A DNA stretch of 64,000 nucleotides from Treponema pectinovorum (GCF_900497595.1 NZ_UFQO01000002.1:248001-312000), one strand, 5' to 3'. Counted from the stretch's first letter, positions 8,090 to 17,910 are shown. Translations and numbers: made by a program. The notes: generated by a model from the sequence alone, not told the origin.

Positions 8090-8553
8090 TGGCTGGCGCA
8101 GTTGTAACGGTACAGGACGACGAGCTGAGAGCTTTATGTTCTAGGCTCAACAAAATGGCTCTGACACCAAGCGAACGCAAGCAGCTGCTCGGTGATGTCG
8201 GTGAGGAAATGATAACGCAAACCAAAGACAGGTTTGCTGAAAAGAAAACGCCGGACGGCGACGACTGGGCGGACATAGCCCAGTCCACAAAGGATTACTA
8301 CAGAAAAAAGTTCAGCGACCCGAATCCGTACAACGGCATTCTTTGGCGGCAGGGCGGATTGATGGATTCGCTCACCCAACAGGCGGATTCTTGGAAAGTG
8401 CTTGTGGGCGCGACGAAGATTTATGCAGCCGTGCATCAGTTCGGCTATATGTGGAACAACATTCCCGCCCGACCGTATCTCGGTTTGAGTGCGGACGACA
8501 AGACGGAAATAATCGGAATCATAAACGGATTCTTGGAAAGGCGGTCGGCATGA
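8089..8553 (+). CDS. Mu gpG-like virion morphogenesis / tail completion protein
   Basis: A 154-residue protein of the phage virion morphogenesis family (Mu G, P2 S). The signature is near the C-terminus: HQFGYMWNNIPARPYLGLSADD. Such proteins complete the tail end before joining to heads. It starts at GTG 8089, overlapping the previous stop codon. In Mu the gene lies upstream of I, whereas here it follows the gp36 homologue. Confidence 0.85.
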   Translation: MAGAVVTVQDDELRALCSRLNKMALTPSERKQLLGDVGEEMITQTKDRFAEKKTPDGDDWADIAQSTKDYYRKKFSDPNPYNGILWRQGGLMDSLTQQADSWKVLVGATKIYAAVHQFGYMWNNIPARPYLGLSADDKTEIIGIINGFLERRSA

Positions 8554-9110
8554 GCAGATACAATTACCTTGACATAAGGGATGAAGCCATAAGGCTCATA
8601 AAGGACGGATTTCCCAAAGATAGGTTCAAGAACTTGAAGGTTGCCCCACACGCGGGGCGATTCACCGAGCAGGAAATCAGGCGGCTTGCCACCCAAGCTC
8701 CGGCGGTGCTTACATCGCTCATGCAGATAAACGACGGCGAGGGAACGGACAACTCGGAGTGCCGTTTTGTGAGCTGGGTGCTTGTGAGGGCAAACAACGC
8801 AGACAAAATCTATGACGAGGGGCTTAAACTCACTTCTCTTTTAATCCCAGTTATCAGAAATATACCCAATGGTTCGGTTTACAATGGAACAGATGTAACG
8901 GACATTGAAGCGGAGAACCTGTACACAGGAACGCTAGACAGCATCAATATATCAATGTGGGCTGTCTCTTGGACTTGGAATGTCCGTGCGACACAGATTC
9001 CGGAAGGAACTATTGCGACGGACGATGAACTTGAAATGTTTGAAGGCGCGGACGGAACTCTTGAGGTTGAGGAACGGGCGGTCGGCTCAAAGGCAGATAT
9101 GGAGGTTTAA
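8550..9110 (+). CDS. Mu gp37-like protein (DUF1834)
   Basis: A 186-residue protein matching the DUF1834/gp37 group, small proteins found before the sheath gene in Mu-like phages. The central segment predicted as strands carries QINDGEGTDNSE, and the C-terminus is acidic. The likely role is a tail terminator or connector; this is inferred from position and family. ATG 8550 is used, overlapping the gpG stop by 4 bases. Confidence 0.75.
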   Translation: MSRYNYLDIRDEAIRLIKDGFPKDRFKNLKVAPHAGRFTEQEIRRLATQAPAVLTSLMQINDGEGTDNSECRFVSWVLVRANNADKIYDEGLKLTSLLIPVIRNIPNGSVYNGTDVTDIEAENLYTGTLDSINISMWAVSWTWNVRATQIPEGTIATDDELEMFEGADGTLEVEERAVGSKADMEV

Positions 9111-10583
9111 ATGGCAATACCTTTTACTGAAATTCCTGCTTCGCTGCTCGTTCCTGGGCAGTATCAGGAAATCGACAATTCGCTTGCGGGAAGCGTGAGC
9201 GATGTGAAACGCGCCCTTATGATTGCCACGATGGCGGCTAGTGGAACTGCAACCGCAGGAAAAGCCGTTCAGGTGCGGAGCGCGGACAAGGCTAAAGTCC
9301 TGTTCGGGAACGGAAGCCCTGCTTCGGTAATGGCGGCGGAATTTCTTTCGCACAACACGACGGAAGAGCTTTATGTTCTTCCGATTGTAGAGCCGACAGC
9401 CGGAACGAAGTGGAACAGAAGTTTTGCGGTTGCGGCAAGCAATGCGGCAAGCGGCTCTGTGTCAATAACCTTGAACGGAACGAAACTTTCGGCGGCAGTT
9501 GCGGAAAGTGCGACCGCCGAAGCAGTTGCCGCAGCAATCACAGCGGCAATCAACGGAGCGGAAAACTGTCCTGTTGAAGCCGAGGTTGTAACAGACACGG
9601 AAACAAGCAAGGTTTCCGTAAAGGTCAGCTCGGTGGTAAAGGGCGTTACAGGAAACTCCAACACGGTCGCAATCGAAAGCAACGCAAGCGGCGTTACAAT
9701 CACCGCACAAACTGCGGTTCTTGGCACTCTCTCGCCGGAAATCGAGCAACCGCTCGAAAATCTTGGTGCGGTTCGCTACCACTATATGGCAAGCGAATTC
9801 ACAGATTCTACAAACTTGAAGGCACTTGCTGCCGAGCTGAAAGACAGATATACCGCGCTCCGCCAGATTGACGGTCGCTGTTTCGTTGCCCTTTCAGGCG
9901 AACTCGGCGACACTTCCACACAGAACACAATGCTCTATGCGGCGCAGTCCATCAACAGCCCGCACATCATCCTTGTTCCGCGCGGAAACGCCGTGCAACA
10001 TCCGGCAGTCTGGGCGGCGGCATGGTGCGCGGTTCTTTCGCGCAGACTTTCCGACGACCCGGCTGCAAACACAACGTACATCGAGATTGACGATTTGGCG
10101 GCTGACGAGTTCGGCTTCAACGACAGGCAGACCATGCTTGAAAATGGCATTTGTACCTATCGCCTTGACAGCACGGGAACAATGCTCGTTGAGCGGGCTG
10201 TAACAAGCTACACGGAAAACACCGACGGTGCGCGTGACACGAGCTACCTTGACATTCAGGTGGTGGAGACCGTCTCGGCAATCCGCACGAAAATCAATCA
10301 GGAAGCCCGCAAGCGGTTCAAGACTTGGAAACTCGCGCGGACTGAGGAGAATTTCGGCGCGGGTTCAAAGGTCATGACACCGGGCGTATGGCGAAGTTTC
10401 CTTGCGGAACTCTACCAGTCCTACTTCATTCAGGAAGTCCAATGGTGCCAGGAGTTCGAGGCATACAAGGATTCAATTCTTGTGGAAGTCAAGTCGGGTT
10501 CAAAGACACGGCTTGAATATCAGCACAGACCAGTCCTCATCGGTCAGTTCTACATCGGTGCGGGCTTGAACCAATTCCAGTAA
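9111..10583 (+). CDS. L: Contractile tail sheath protein (Mu gpL)
   Basis: A 490-residue sheath subunit. The N-terminal IPFTEIPASLLVPGQYQEID is typical of Mu L, as are NSPHIILVPRGNAVQHPAVWAAAWCAV in the middle and the C-terminal region with VEVKSGSKTRLEYQHRPVLIGQFY, where sheath subunits interlock. It starts directly after the gp37 stop codon and has the length of Mu L (495 aa). It shows that the phage is a myovirus. Confidence 0.93.
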   Translation: MAIPFTEIPASLLVPGQYQEIDNSLAGSVSDVKRALMIATMAASGTATAGKAVQVRSADKAKVLFGNGSPASVMAAEFLSHNTTEELYVLPIVEPTAGTKWNRSFAVAASNAASGSVSITLNGTKLSAAVAESATAEAVAAAITAAINGAENCPVEAEVVTDTETSKVSVKVSSVVKGVTGNSNTVAIESNASGVTITAQTAVLGTLSPEIEQPLENLGAVRYHYMASEFTDSTNLKALAAELKDRYTALRQIDGRCFVALSGELGDTSTQNTMLYAAQSINSPHIILVPRGNAVQHPAVWAAAWCAVLSRRLSDDPAANTTYIEIDDLAADEFGFNDRQTMLENGICTYRLDSTGTMLVERAVTSYTENTDGARDTSYLDIQVVETVSAIRTKINQEARKRFKTWKLARTEENFGAGSKVMTPGVWRSFLAELYQSYFIQEVQWCQEFEAYKDSILVEVKSGSKTRLEYQHRPVLIGQFYIGAGLNQFQ

Positions 10584-10593
10584 GGAGCGAGAA

Positions 10594-10947
10594 ATGGCAG
10601 GATTAAGCAAAGTAAACCGCGTGGTTTCGGCAAATTTAGGCGAGCTGCCGATTCAGGCTGACGGTGGCACATTCAAGCCGTCGGGCTATCAGCGGGAGAC
10701 TAAGGACGGCGAGCAGCCCGAAAACACATACTTCGTGGAAACGCCGACCCACGCCGAATTGAAGTTGAAACTCAACGCTTCGATTGACCCGCAGTCTTTC
10801 AACACCACGGACGACACGCTCACCATCTACACCACGAGCGGAAGCCAGTATGTGATGCCAAAGGCGTGGACGGTTGATATGCCCGAACTCGGCAAGGGCG
10901 AATTCGACATTGAGTACCATTCGGCAAAAAGCCAGAAACTGGTGTAA
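10594..10947 (+). CDS. M: Tail tube protein (Mu gpM)
   Basis: A 117-residue tube subunit of the Mu M family: strand-rich, with GGTFKPSGYQRETK and a C-terminal EFDIEYHSAKSQKLV. It polymerises around the tape measure, inside the sheath. Located immediately after the sheath gene, as in Mu. Confidence 0.9.
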   Translation: MAGLSKVNRVVSANLGELPIQADGGTFKPSGYQRETKDGEQPENTYFVETPTHAELKLKLNASIDPQSFNTTDDTLTIYTTSGSQYVMPKAWTVDMPELGKGEFDIEYHSAKSQKLV

Positions 10948-10956
10948 GGGGCGCGT

Positions 10957-11271
10957 ATGGAAGAATGGAAATATACGCTTAAAACACCTGTTACGGTGGG
11001 AGAAAGAACCGTTGAGCAGTTGAACTTCCATCGTCCTAAAGTCCGCGATTTTTTGCGGACTGACGGATTTGCCGTCGATTCCATAGGCGCAGACCAAGCA
11101 TTGTGTTCCGCGCTTACAGGAGAACCAGAAGTCATAGTTTCGGCAATCGACATTGAAGACTGGGCTGTTATCCGTGTGGAACTTCAAAAAGCGTGGCTTA
11201 AATTCTTCGGAATCAAACCGCAAAAAAAAGCGGACGCGGAAGCAGAGGAAACGGCGAAGCAGAATCCTTAA
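10957..11271 (+). CDS. Tail assembly chaperone, short form (Mu gp41)
   Basis: A 104-residue protein of the phage tail assembly chaperone type. The N-terminal half (KYTLKTPVTVGERTVEQLNFHRPK) resembles Mu gp41. The zero frame ends at TAA 11269-11271 after a low-complexity acidic tail. It lies between tube and tape measure, the standard place for the chaperone that coats the tape measure. An A-rich slip site at 11223-11229 allows a longer form. Confidence 0.85.
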   Translation: MEEWKYTLKTPVTVGERTVEQLNFHRPKVRDFLRTDGFAVDSIGADQALCSALTGEPEVIVSAIDIEDWAVIRVELQKAWLKFFGIKPQKKADAEAEETAKQNP

Positions 11272-11423
11272 CAATAGAGCAAGTCCAAGACTGTGTGGCA
11301 AGCATGGTCGTGGACTTGCTGGCTGTTCTTAACGGTATGAGTTACGAAACCGTGATGAATTTTACATGGGACGAACTCAAATACTGGCACACAAAAACAC
11401 AACGACTGAGAGGACATAGATGA
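11223..11423 (+). CDS. Tail assembly chaperone -1 frameshift extension (Mu gp41-gp42 type)
   Basis: Eight consecutive As at 11222-11229 provide the heptamer A AAA AAA in the zero frame. A -1 shift there continues translation to TGA 11421-11423, adding 64 codons and giving a fused product of about 155 residues. The extension has coherent protein-like sequence (SLTIEQVQDCVASMV, TWDELKYWHTK) but no good start of its own. Its stop overlaps the tape measure start. Such a shift is known in the tail assembly genes of many dsDNA phages, including Mu-like ones. Confidence 0.8.
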   Translation, partial: KKSGRGSRGNGEAESLTIEQVQDCVASMVVDLLAVLNGMSYETVMNFTWDELKYWHTKTQRLRGHR

Positions 11424-13528
11424 ACGAGATTAAGGCGGGCGTACTGTTTTTTTTGAAAGACAAGTTTTCTCAGGGAATAAAGGACGCTGGCGGCACGGTG
11501 CAGAAATTCGCATCGTCCGCTGCTTCCGCAATTCAAGGCATAGACAAAGCATTTTCAGGACTTGGCACGGCGGCGGGCGCATTGGGCGTTTCGCTTTCTT
11601 TGGGTGCTGCCACAAAAGAAATAATCAATTTAAACAACAGACTTACTCGAATCGGGCTGACCGCAAGCGCATCGGCGGAACAAGTAAACGCACTCAAGCA
11701 AAAGGTTTTTGAGGCGGCTTCCGATTCAAGCATAAAAATAGACACCACAAGCATAAACGACGCTCTCGATGTCGTTATGACAAAAACAGGCGACCTCAAA
11801 TATACCGAGGATAACATCCGCAATATAGCCATTGCAATTCAGGCAACTGGGGAACAGGGAGCGTCTATCGGTTCTGTGTTTGCGGAATTTCAAAAGTTCG
11901 GATATACGGCTGACCAAATCTCCAAACTTATGGACGATATGGTCAAGCAGGGCGACCAAGGCGCATTTACTTTCGGCGAATTCGCTAAAGCTGGTTCTGC
12001 GGTCATTTCCGCATATTCTCCGATAGGCACTGCCCCCGACGACATTAAACGCGCGAATGCTGCCATGCAGATTATTATGATGGGTACGAAGAGCGCGGAG
12101 ATAGCGGTTACAGCACTCGGCTCTGCAATGTCGGAATTGAGCAGTCCTGACAAGCAACAAAAACTCATGGCTATCGGTGTGCGCGTCCGTGATGATGCGG
12201 AGCAATTCCGCGACTTCAATGACATCATGGCGGATTTGCTCAAAGTTTCGGAAAAAGTCGGAAACACGGATTTTCTTGGAAACATCTTCGGTCAGACTTC
12301 AATGCAAGCAATCCGCGCATACTCAAACTTCTACAATGATATGTATCCGAAGTTGATGGACTTGGGCGACACGACAGGTGCGATGGAGCAGAAATCCGCG
12401 ACTATGGCAGGAACGCTCGCCGCAAACTTGCAACAAGTCCAGACAGCTTTTGTTCGCTTTGCGGACGCAAAACTTACAGAACCACTTGAAAAACTGACAG
12501 ACCTCTTGAACCGTCTTGCGGAAGACCCCGACGCATTCAACAGAATCTTTACTGGAATCGCGGTCGGAATCGGCTCAATCGCCGCCGTCAAAGGTCTTGC
12601 AAGCGTGATGAACCTTGTGTCAAGTTTCGTGTCGCTAAAAAAAGGCGGCGGCAAAACAGACCTTTCTGTGAGCATGGGTGGTGCGGGCGACATGGGAATG
12701 CCCGTGTATGTTACCAACTGGGGCGGCAAGGCAGGTGCAAGCCCTCTTCCGTCTACTGGCTCGGCAAACACAACGGCGGGCAGAACACCGACAGGACAGC
12801 CCGCAGGAACTCCGCTTAACGCGGGTTCGCAGGGAAATACGCTCCAGAGAATGGGCGGAGCGGCTTCACAGGCTTTACAAAACACAACAAAAACTCAAAT
12901 GGCTATGGGTGGTGCTGCCGCTGGAATCGGAACTGCACTTGTCGCCATTCCAAATGCCGTGAATGAAGTTGCCGCCATAAATGCAGATGAAACTCTGACA
13001 AACAAAGAAAAGTCAACGATGAAAGGCGGCGCAATCGGAGACGCTGCGGGAACTGTAGTCGGTGCTACCGTTGGCGGTGCTGCGGGTGTCGCTGCAGGAG
13101 CGGCAGCTGGAGCGGCTATCGGCTCTATAGTTCCTGTACTTGGAACAGCCGTTGGCGCACTTGTTGGTGCGGGAATCGGTGCATTGGGTGCCTGGCTTGG
13201 CGGAAAAGCAGGTCGTGCAATCGGAGAGGGAATCGGAAGCGCAGTTGCAGGAAATGATGAAGAACAGATTTCAGATACACTTATAAATCAACTGCCCGAA
13301 AATTCAATTTCCGCTGATATGCTCCCGTCCGAACTGACAAACCAGTATATGACAGGAAATCAGCCGTTCACAGGCACGACAGCCGAACTTTCAGGCTCTG
13401 CCGATGTGAACCTAAACCTTACGCTTACTGACACTCGGACAACGCTTACAGCCGAAACAGCAAACAACACGGCAAGGAACATTCGCGTGAACACAGGAAG
13501 CGCGGTTGAGGCAAGGAGTATGCTATGA
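11420..13528 (+). CDS. Tail tape measure protein (Mu gp42)
   Basis: A 702-residue protein, the longest in the phage. Residues 1-400 are helical, with TapeMeas-like stretches (FSQGIKDAGGTVQKFAS, LTRIGLTASASAEQVNALKQKV). Residues about 540-600 are a Gly/Ala-rich hydrophobic region likely to enter the host membrane. The length sets a moderate tail length. It overlaps both the chaperone stop and the next gene start by ATGA. Confidence 0.92.
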   Translation: MNEIKAGVLFFLKDKFSQGIKDAGGTVQKFASSAASAIQGIDKAFSGLGTAAGALGVSLSLGAATKEIINLNNRLTRIGLTASASAEQVNALKQKVFEAASDSSIKIDTTSINDALDVVMTKTGDLKYTEDNIRNIAIAIQATGEQGASIGSVFAEFQKFGYTADQISKLMDDMVKQGDQGAFTFGEFAKAGSAVISAYSPIGTAPDDIKRANAAMQIIMMGTKSAEIAVTALGSAMSELSSPDKQQKLMAIGVRVRDDAEQFRDFNDIMADLLKVSEKVGNTDFLGNIFGQTSMQAIRAYSNFYNDMYPKLMDLGDTTGAMEQKSATMAGTLAANLQQVQTAFVRFADAKLTEPLEKLTDLLNRLAEDPDAFNRIFTGIAVGIGSIAAVKGLASVMNLVSSFVSLKKGGGKTDLSVSMGGAGDMGMPVYVTNWGGKAGASPLPSTGSANTTAGRTPTGQPAGTPLNAGSQGNTLQRMGGAASQALQNTTKTQMAMGGAAAGIGTALVAIPNAVNEVAAINADETLTNKEKSTMKGGAIGDAAGTVVGATVGGAAGVAAGAAAGAAIGSIVPVLGTAVGALVGAGIGALGAWLGGKAGRAIGEGIGSAVAGNDEEQISDTLINQLPENSISADMLPSELTNQYMTGNQPFTGTTAELSGSADVNLNLTLTDTRTTLTAETANNTARNIRVNTGSAVEARSML

Positions 13529-14910
13529 GTACATCGTCAGCGGCACTCAACTTCGATTCATCTCTCCCAAGACCATACAGCAATTCTTGGCGCGAGGCTT
13601 ACGGACAAACGGAAGACACACACCGTCTTTCCTCATATCAGGCACCAGAAGGAAAACCGGTCGTATTTGCCTACGACTCAATATCGCTCTCAGGCGGGCA
13701 GAATGTGGACACGGCAGAATACCCGCATGGTTTCTGGAGCAACAAGCAGCTTGGTGAAAAAACTCAGACAATAACGGTCAAAGGACATGTCATCGGCTCG
13801 TCATATATCGCGCAACGCAACAAACTTGCCGAAGCCCTGCGCATCGCAACGGACGACGACAATCCCGGCTGGCTAGAGCTTCCGCTCTGGGGGCGGTTCA
13901 AGGTTGTCGTGAAGAAATGGAATATAGATGAAGAACAGTCAAAAACAGGAATGTCCGAGTTTTCCATTGAACTTGTCAGGGCGGGCTATTCCGACACGAA
14001 GCGTTTTGACGAAGCAGCGAAAAGTTTTGTGGCAATGAATGTCGATGGAGCGGCAGAGACGCTAAAAAGTACGGCTGCATCCGTGTTCGAAACCGCCGTG
14101 GAAAAATCGAAAGACATCGACACGCTTGCATCGGGATTCGGGAAAATGACGAAAGAACTTGCAAGCATTATCGGCAGGGTGCAGGGAGCGCGAAGCATAA
14201 TGAACGACATGACGAACAAAGTGAATTCCGTTATGAATTTGATTGCGCAGGGAATCCGCGCCCCAAAAGAACTCGCGCAAGCCTTTGTGTCCGCCGTGTT
14301 CGGAATCGCATCTGGAATACTCGAAATCAAGAATGCCATTGCCGAAACCGCCTCATATTTTGCGAGCGATGATGATGACACTTCTACTTCCAGTGGGAGC
14401 AGCGACAGTGATGACGGTGACTCAAACACAAATCCCGCAGAACAGTTCATAAAGCGGAACGAAAAAAACGCGCTTATGCAGTTTCTTTCGGCGGCAACAT
14501 ACACAATCGACGAAGAGGCAATCACCGAAATGCAACACAACACAAAGACCGCGCTTGAAAACCTGTACCGTGTGGCATCTTTCGGTGTATGCGCACTGCT
14601 TCTCACAAGACTTGATGCGAGTACGGAAACCTACGAGAGCCAGAAGGGGCTTTGGTCGCTGTTCCAAAAACTTGAAGAGTCGCTTTCCCTAGAAGATTCG
14701 GACATTTATGCGGCTGTGGACGAATGTCGCGCGGCTTGTGCGCAGACATTGCTATCGTTCAGCTACGATGTGGAACTGACGCGGGAAATCAGACAGGCTA
14801 TGCCGCTACTTGCACTTGCGGAATATCTCGGCTGTGACGCGGAACGAATCAGAACGTTGAACGCAGTCGCGGATTCGTTCCGCATAAAGGGGAGCGTGAT
14901 TTATGTCTGA
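13525..14910 (+). CDS. N: DNA circularisation / baseplate protein (Mu gp43, gpN)
   Basis: A 461-residue protein with the N-terminal DNA-circularisation domain (residues about 10-110; SWREAYGQTEDTHRLSSYQ, FAYDSISLSGGQNVDTAEYP), a long helical middle and a Ser/Asp-rich linker near residue 290. In Mu, gpN is a baseplate/tail component; the circularisation name comes from the family annotation. It overlaps the gp44 gene by 8 bases. Confidence 0.88.
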   Translation: MSTSSAALNFDSSLPRPYSNSWREAYGQTEDTHRLSSYQAPEGKPVVFAYDSISLSGGQNVDTAEYPHGFWSNKQLGEKTQTITVKGHVIGSSYIAQRNKLAEALRIATDDDNPGWLELPLWGRFKVVVKKWNIDEEQSKTGMSEFSIELVRAGYSDTKRFDEAAKSFVAMNVDGAAETLKSTAASVFETAVEKSKDIDTLASGFGKMTKELASIIGRVQGARSIMNDMTNKVNSVMNLIAQGIRAPKELAQAFVSAVFGIASGILEIKNAIAETASYFASDDDDTSTSSGSSDSDDGDSNTNPAEQFIKRNEKNALMQFLSAATYTIDEEAITEMQHNTKTALENLYRVASFGVCALLLTRLDASTETYESQKGLWSLFQKLEESLSLEDSDIYAAVDECRAACAQTLLSFSYDVELTREIRQAMPLLALAEYLGCDAERIRTLNAVADSFRIKGSVIYV

Positions 14911-15964
14911 GGTTGCCGTAGCAGTCTGGAATTCCAGTGCAAAAAAATACATCAATGTTTCGTGGACGCGCGTTATGGTCAGAAAGTCGCTTGATGAAAT
15001 CTGCCACTATGTAGAGGTTAATATTCCCGAAGCCGAACGCGCGAATTTCCACAAGCACGGAATCGTACAAGTGCGTTTTCTGAGCCAGTATATAACCGAA
15101 GGGCGCGACAGTTACGGCGGAAAGTACGGCTTCCATCCCGTCACTACAGTCTATATCGACGACATAGACGAAGAAACCGACAAAGAGAAGCATGTCATCA
15201 CGGTCATAGGTCGGAGCGCAGCACGAGACATAATCGACAGCAAGTGGAGCGAAGCGGTACTCGGTCAGCCAACCTTGCTCGAAATTCTCAGGCAGATTGC
15301 GGGCGAGTTCGGCTTTGACAAGGAAGACGTAATCTGCCTTCCGACAACGGCTGGCGACATCACCAAGCCTGTTTTTTCTTTCAGTTGGGAGAACGAAAGC
15401 CCGTGGGCAAAACTGCTCACCGTAGCCGACTCGCAGGGGCTAATCATCACATCAAACCAACTCGGCGGGCTGTACATAGAAAAGCCGGCTCGGGGAATCT
15501 GCGACTGGGGATTTTTCGTTGAAGAGGGCGTTAATGTCCGAGAACCGCGCCGACATGAAAGCGGGGCGGAGCAATTTCACGAATACATCGTAAACAGTGG
15601 CGGAAGACAAGGCAAGGCAACCGACTGGACTTGCCCCAACAAGCGAAAGCTCACGATAAACCTTTCCGAATTCATCGTAGACCAAGAAAAGCTTGACAGG
15701 CGGGCAAAGACAGAAATGCTTCGGCGGCGCGAGGACAAAATCACCTGCACGCTCTCAGGCTGGGGCTTGACCGAGGAGCAGATACGGAAACTCGGCGGCA
15801 CATACCACAAGGAAATTTTTTGGGAAGTGAACCTTTTAATCCAAGTTAAACTACCTTCCTGTGGCGTAAATGCTAATATGCTCATATCACAGGTGGAATA
15901 CACTGCCGATACGGAGTCGTTCTCCTGTGACATAACGCTTGTGAAGCCGGAGGCATATCGTTGA
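14903..15964 (+). CDS. P: Baseplate hub protein (Mu gp44, gpP)
   Basis: A 353-residue tail/baseplate protein related to Mu P and the gpD/gp27 hub proteins. It carries WTRVMVRKSLDEICHYVEVNIPE near the N-terminus and WENESPWAKLLTVADSQGL in the middle. It links the tube to the spike. The stop codon overlaps the TTG start of gp45. Confidence 0.88.
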   Translation: MSEVAVAVWNSSAKKYINVSWTRVMVRKSLDEICHYVEVNIPEAERANFHKHGIVQVRFLSQYITEGRDSYGGKYGFHPVTTVYIDDIDEETDKEKHVITVIGRSAARDIIDSKWSEAVLGQPTLLEILRQIAGEFGFDKEDVICLPTTAGDITKPVFSFSWENESPWAKLLTVADSQGLIITSNQLGGLYIEKPARGICDWGFFVEEGVNVREPRRHESGAEQFHEYIVNSGGRQGKATDWTCPNKRKLTINLSEFIVDQEKLDRRAKTEMLRRREDKITCTLSGWGLTEEQIRKLGGTYHKEIFWEVNLLIQVKLPSCGVNANMLISQVEYTADTESFSCDITLVKPEAYR

Positions 15965-16533
15965 GCATTGGCGAACTAGCCGCAAAAATCAGAAACATCT
16001 TCCAGCCGGGCGATTTCGTAAAACGGAACGATGACGGCTCAATTCAGATACAGACTGCTTACAACCGTGTAATCGACAATATTTCGCCCGCCTATCCCTA
16101 CGGATTTGCGGCAAAAGCACAAAAAGGAACTGTCACAATCCTCTGCGCGGGCGGAAACTTGGACGCTGTTCGTGTCTTTCCTGTCGAGGCGGCTGATGAC
16201 GAGAATATTCCCGACCTGAGTGACGGCGATGTGGCAATCTATGCGAATGGCGGTTCGCTCGTGGTGTGCCGACAGGACGGAACTGTGGAACTGAACGGAA
16301 AACAAAACGGCGGCATGATAATGGCTGCGGAACTGAAAAAGCAACTCGCCGTTCTGACCGCCCGCACTGATGCGGTTTACAACGCATTGCAGAATTCCCC
16401 GACTGCCGCTCAGGACGGCGGTGCAGCGTACAAAGCCGCAATCGTAACTGCCCTTTCTGCCGTAACGCAAAAAGAGGATTTCTCTAACATTGAGAGTGAC
16501 AAGGCTTTTCACGGCACGGGGGTTTCAAAATGA
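15961..16533 (+). CDS. Baseplate assembly protein V / spike (Mu gp45)
   Basis: A 190-residue spike protein of the gpV/gp45 group. The first 110 residues form the OB-fold part (QTAYNRVIDNISPAYPYGFAAK), followed by a short glycine/asparagine beta-prism segment. The C-terminus is helical and lacks the HxH iron-binding tip seen in some spikes. The start is TTG 15961, sharing the stop of the hub gene (TTGA). Confidence 0.85.
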   Translation: MSIGELAAKIRNIFQPGDFVKRNDDGSIQIQTAYNRVIDNISPAYPYGFAAKAQKGTVTILCAGGNLDAVRVFPVEAADDENIPDLSDGDVAIYANGGSLVVCRQDGTVELNGKQNGGMIMAAELKKQLAVLTARTDAVYNALQNSPTAAQDGGAAYKAAIVTALSAVTQKEDFSNIESDKAFHGTGVSK

Positions 16534-16859
16534 CGGTCGGAAAACTGGAGAACTGGCTCGACATCCGCGAAGTCGTGCTTATGAGCATCGGCACTGACAA
16601 AGGCAGATGGTGGGCTGACGCTGAATTCGGCTCGGAAATATGGAAACTGCGCCATAGTGGGAAACTGAACGAAAATACTGTTGGAACTTTCCGACAGATG
16701 GTGCTTGATTCGCTCCAATGGCTTGTGGACGATGCTCTTGCGTCCGGAATCGAATGTGAAGCCGAACAAAAAGGTCGCGACACGATTGCCTACCGAGTGG
16801 AAGTCACCCGCCCTGACGGGAATACGATAGAGATAAAGGACAGTTGGAATGGCATTTGA
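16530..16859 (+). CDS. Baseplate wedge protein (Mu gp46, gp25-like)
   Basis: A 109-residue protein of the phage GP46 family. It carries MSIGTDKGRWWADAEFGSEIWKL and RVEVTRPDGNTIEI. It is a baseplate wedge component near the sheath. Four-base overlap on the left and 11-base overlap with the J-like gene on the right. Confidence 0.88.
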   Translation: MTVGKLENWLDIREVVLMSIGTDKGRWWADAEFGSEIWKLRHSGKLNENTVGTFRQMVLDSLQWLVDDALASGIECEAEQKGRDTIAYRVEVTRPDGNTIEIKDSWNGI

Positions 16860-17910
16860 ACGGGAAACATTGCAGACTTTGCTAGACAGGGCATACAACA
16901 ATTACATGAGTCGCTTGAAGCCGCTTGACCGAACGCCTAGGCACAGCATCATCAAGGTGCTTGCTGCCGTGGATGCGGGCGAGACGCACCAGCTTCTCGG
17001 CGACCTTTCTTTTCTCGTAAACCAGATATTTCCCGACACTGCAACGGGCGAGTACCTGCGTGCGCATTTTTCCCTGCAAGTACCGCCGCTCTACGCGAGC
17101 GCGGCGACCGGAAAAGTTGTGCAGACGGGTGTTGCGGGCGCAGCAGTTCCCAAAGGCTTCGTCTATACATCAAGCGCGGGGAAACGCTACTTCACATCAC
17201 GCTCGTACACGGTCGGCGAGGACGGTACAGTGGAAGTATGGGTAACGGCAGAGGAATCGGGGAGCGCATCGAATCTTGACGAGGATTCGGAACTTACCGT
17301 GGCTTCCGCTCTTTCGGCAGGACTTGATTCAAGCGTCAAGGTCGCTGCTGACGGAATCGCGGGCGGCGTGGATGGCGAGACCGACTACGAGTATCTTTCG
17401 CGCGTCATTGCCACGCTCCGAAACACCACGCGTTACGGAAAGCCGGGTGATTGGGCTGCATGGGCAGTAGACTCTTCATCGGAAGTCTCAAAGGCGTTCG
17501 AAATAAAACTTTTTGATTCATTCGGAACGCTTCTAATCCAAGTCATAAACGGAAACCAGATTGACGGCGTGAGTCAGGTGCATAACCTTGCCACCGTGCA
17601 GTCGTACATAGAAAGCGTAGCCCCACCATCGCTATTTACCGTGCAAACACCGGAACTTGTCAAAGTGAATCCGACCATTCAGCTGCTTGAAGGCGAGGAT
17701 ACCGTATCGAACCGTAACCTCGTAATAAGCCGACTCAAAGTCTACCTAAATGCGAAGGCTGAACCGGGATGCACGATTGCTCAATCAACATTGCAGACTG
17801 TCATCATCGATGGCGTGACTATTTCAAAAGCTGTTCTCACACTGCCCGGCGGGGAGATTTCCACCACGGTACTTCAATATCCGATTTTGGGAGATGTCGC
17901 ATGGATTTAG
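16849..17910 (+). CDS. Baseplate J-like protein (Mu gp47)
   Basis: A 353-residue baseplate wedge protein of the gpJ family. It shows ATGKVVQTGVAGAAVPKGFVYTSSAGKRYFT and the IAGGVDGETDYEYLSRV motif found in this family. It forms the ring around the hub with gp46 and gp48. It overlaps the following gene by 10 bases. Confidence 0.9.
   Translation: MAFERETLQTLLDRAYNNYMSRLKPLDRTPRHSIIKVLAAVDAGETHQLLGDLSFLVNQIFPDTATGEYLRAHFSLQVPPLYASAATGKVVQTGVAGAAVPKGFVYTSSAGKRYFTSRSYTVGEDGTVEVWVTAEESGSASNLDEDSELTVASALSAGLDSSVKVAADGIAGGVDGETDYEYLSRVIATLRNTTRYGKPGDWAAWAVDSSSEVSKAFEIKLFDSFGTLLIQVINGNQIDGVSQVHNLATVQSYIESVAPPSLFTVQTPELVKVNPTIQLLEGEDTVSNRNLVISRLKVYLNAKAEPGCTIAQSTLQTVIIDGVTISKAVLTLPGGEISTTVLQYPILGDVAWI

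Noticed and set aside
13100-13260. Gly/Ala-rich coding repeat in the tape measure gene as possible tandem repeat or low-quality sequence
   Set aside because: Hydrophobic glycine-zipper-like stretches are normal in tape measure proteins, and the frame is intact.
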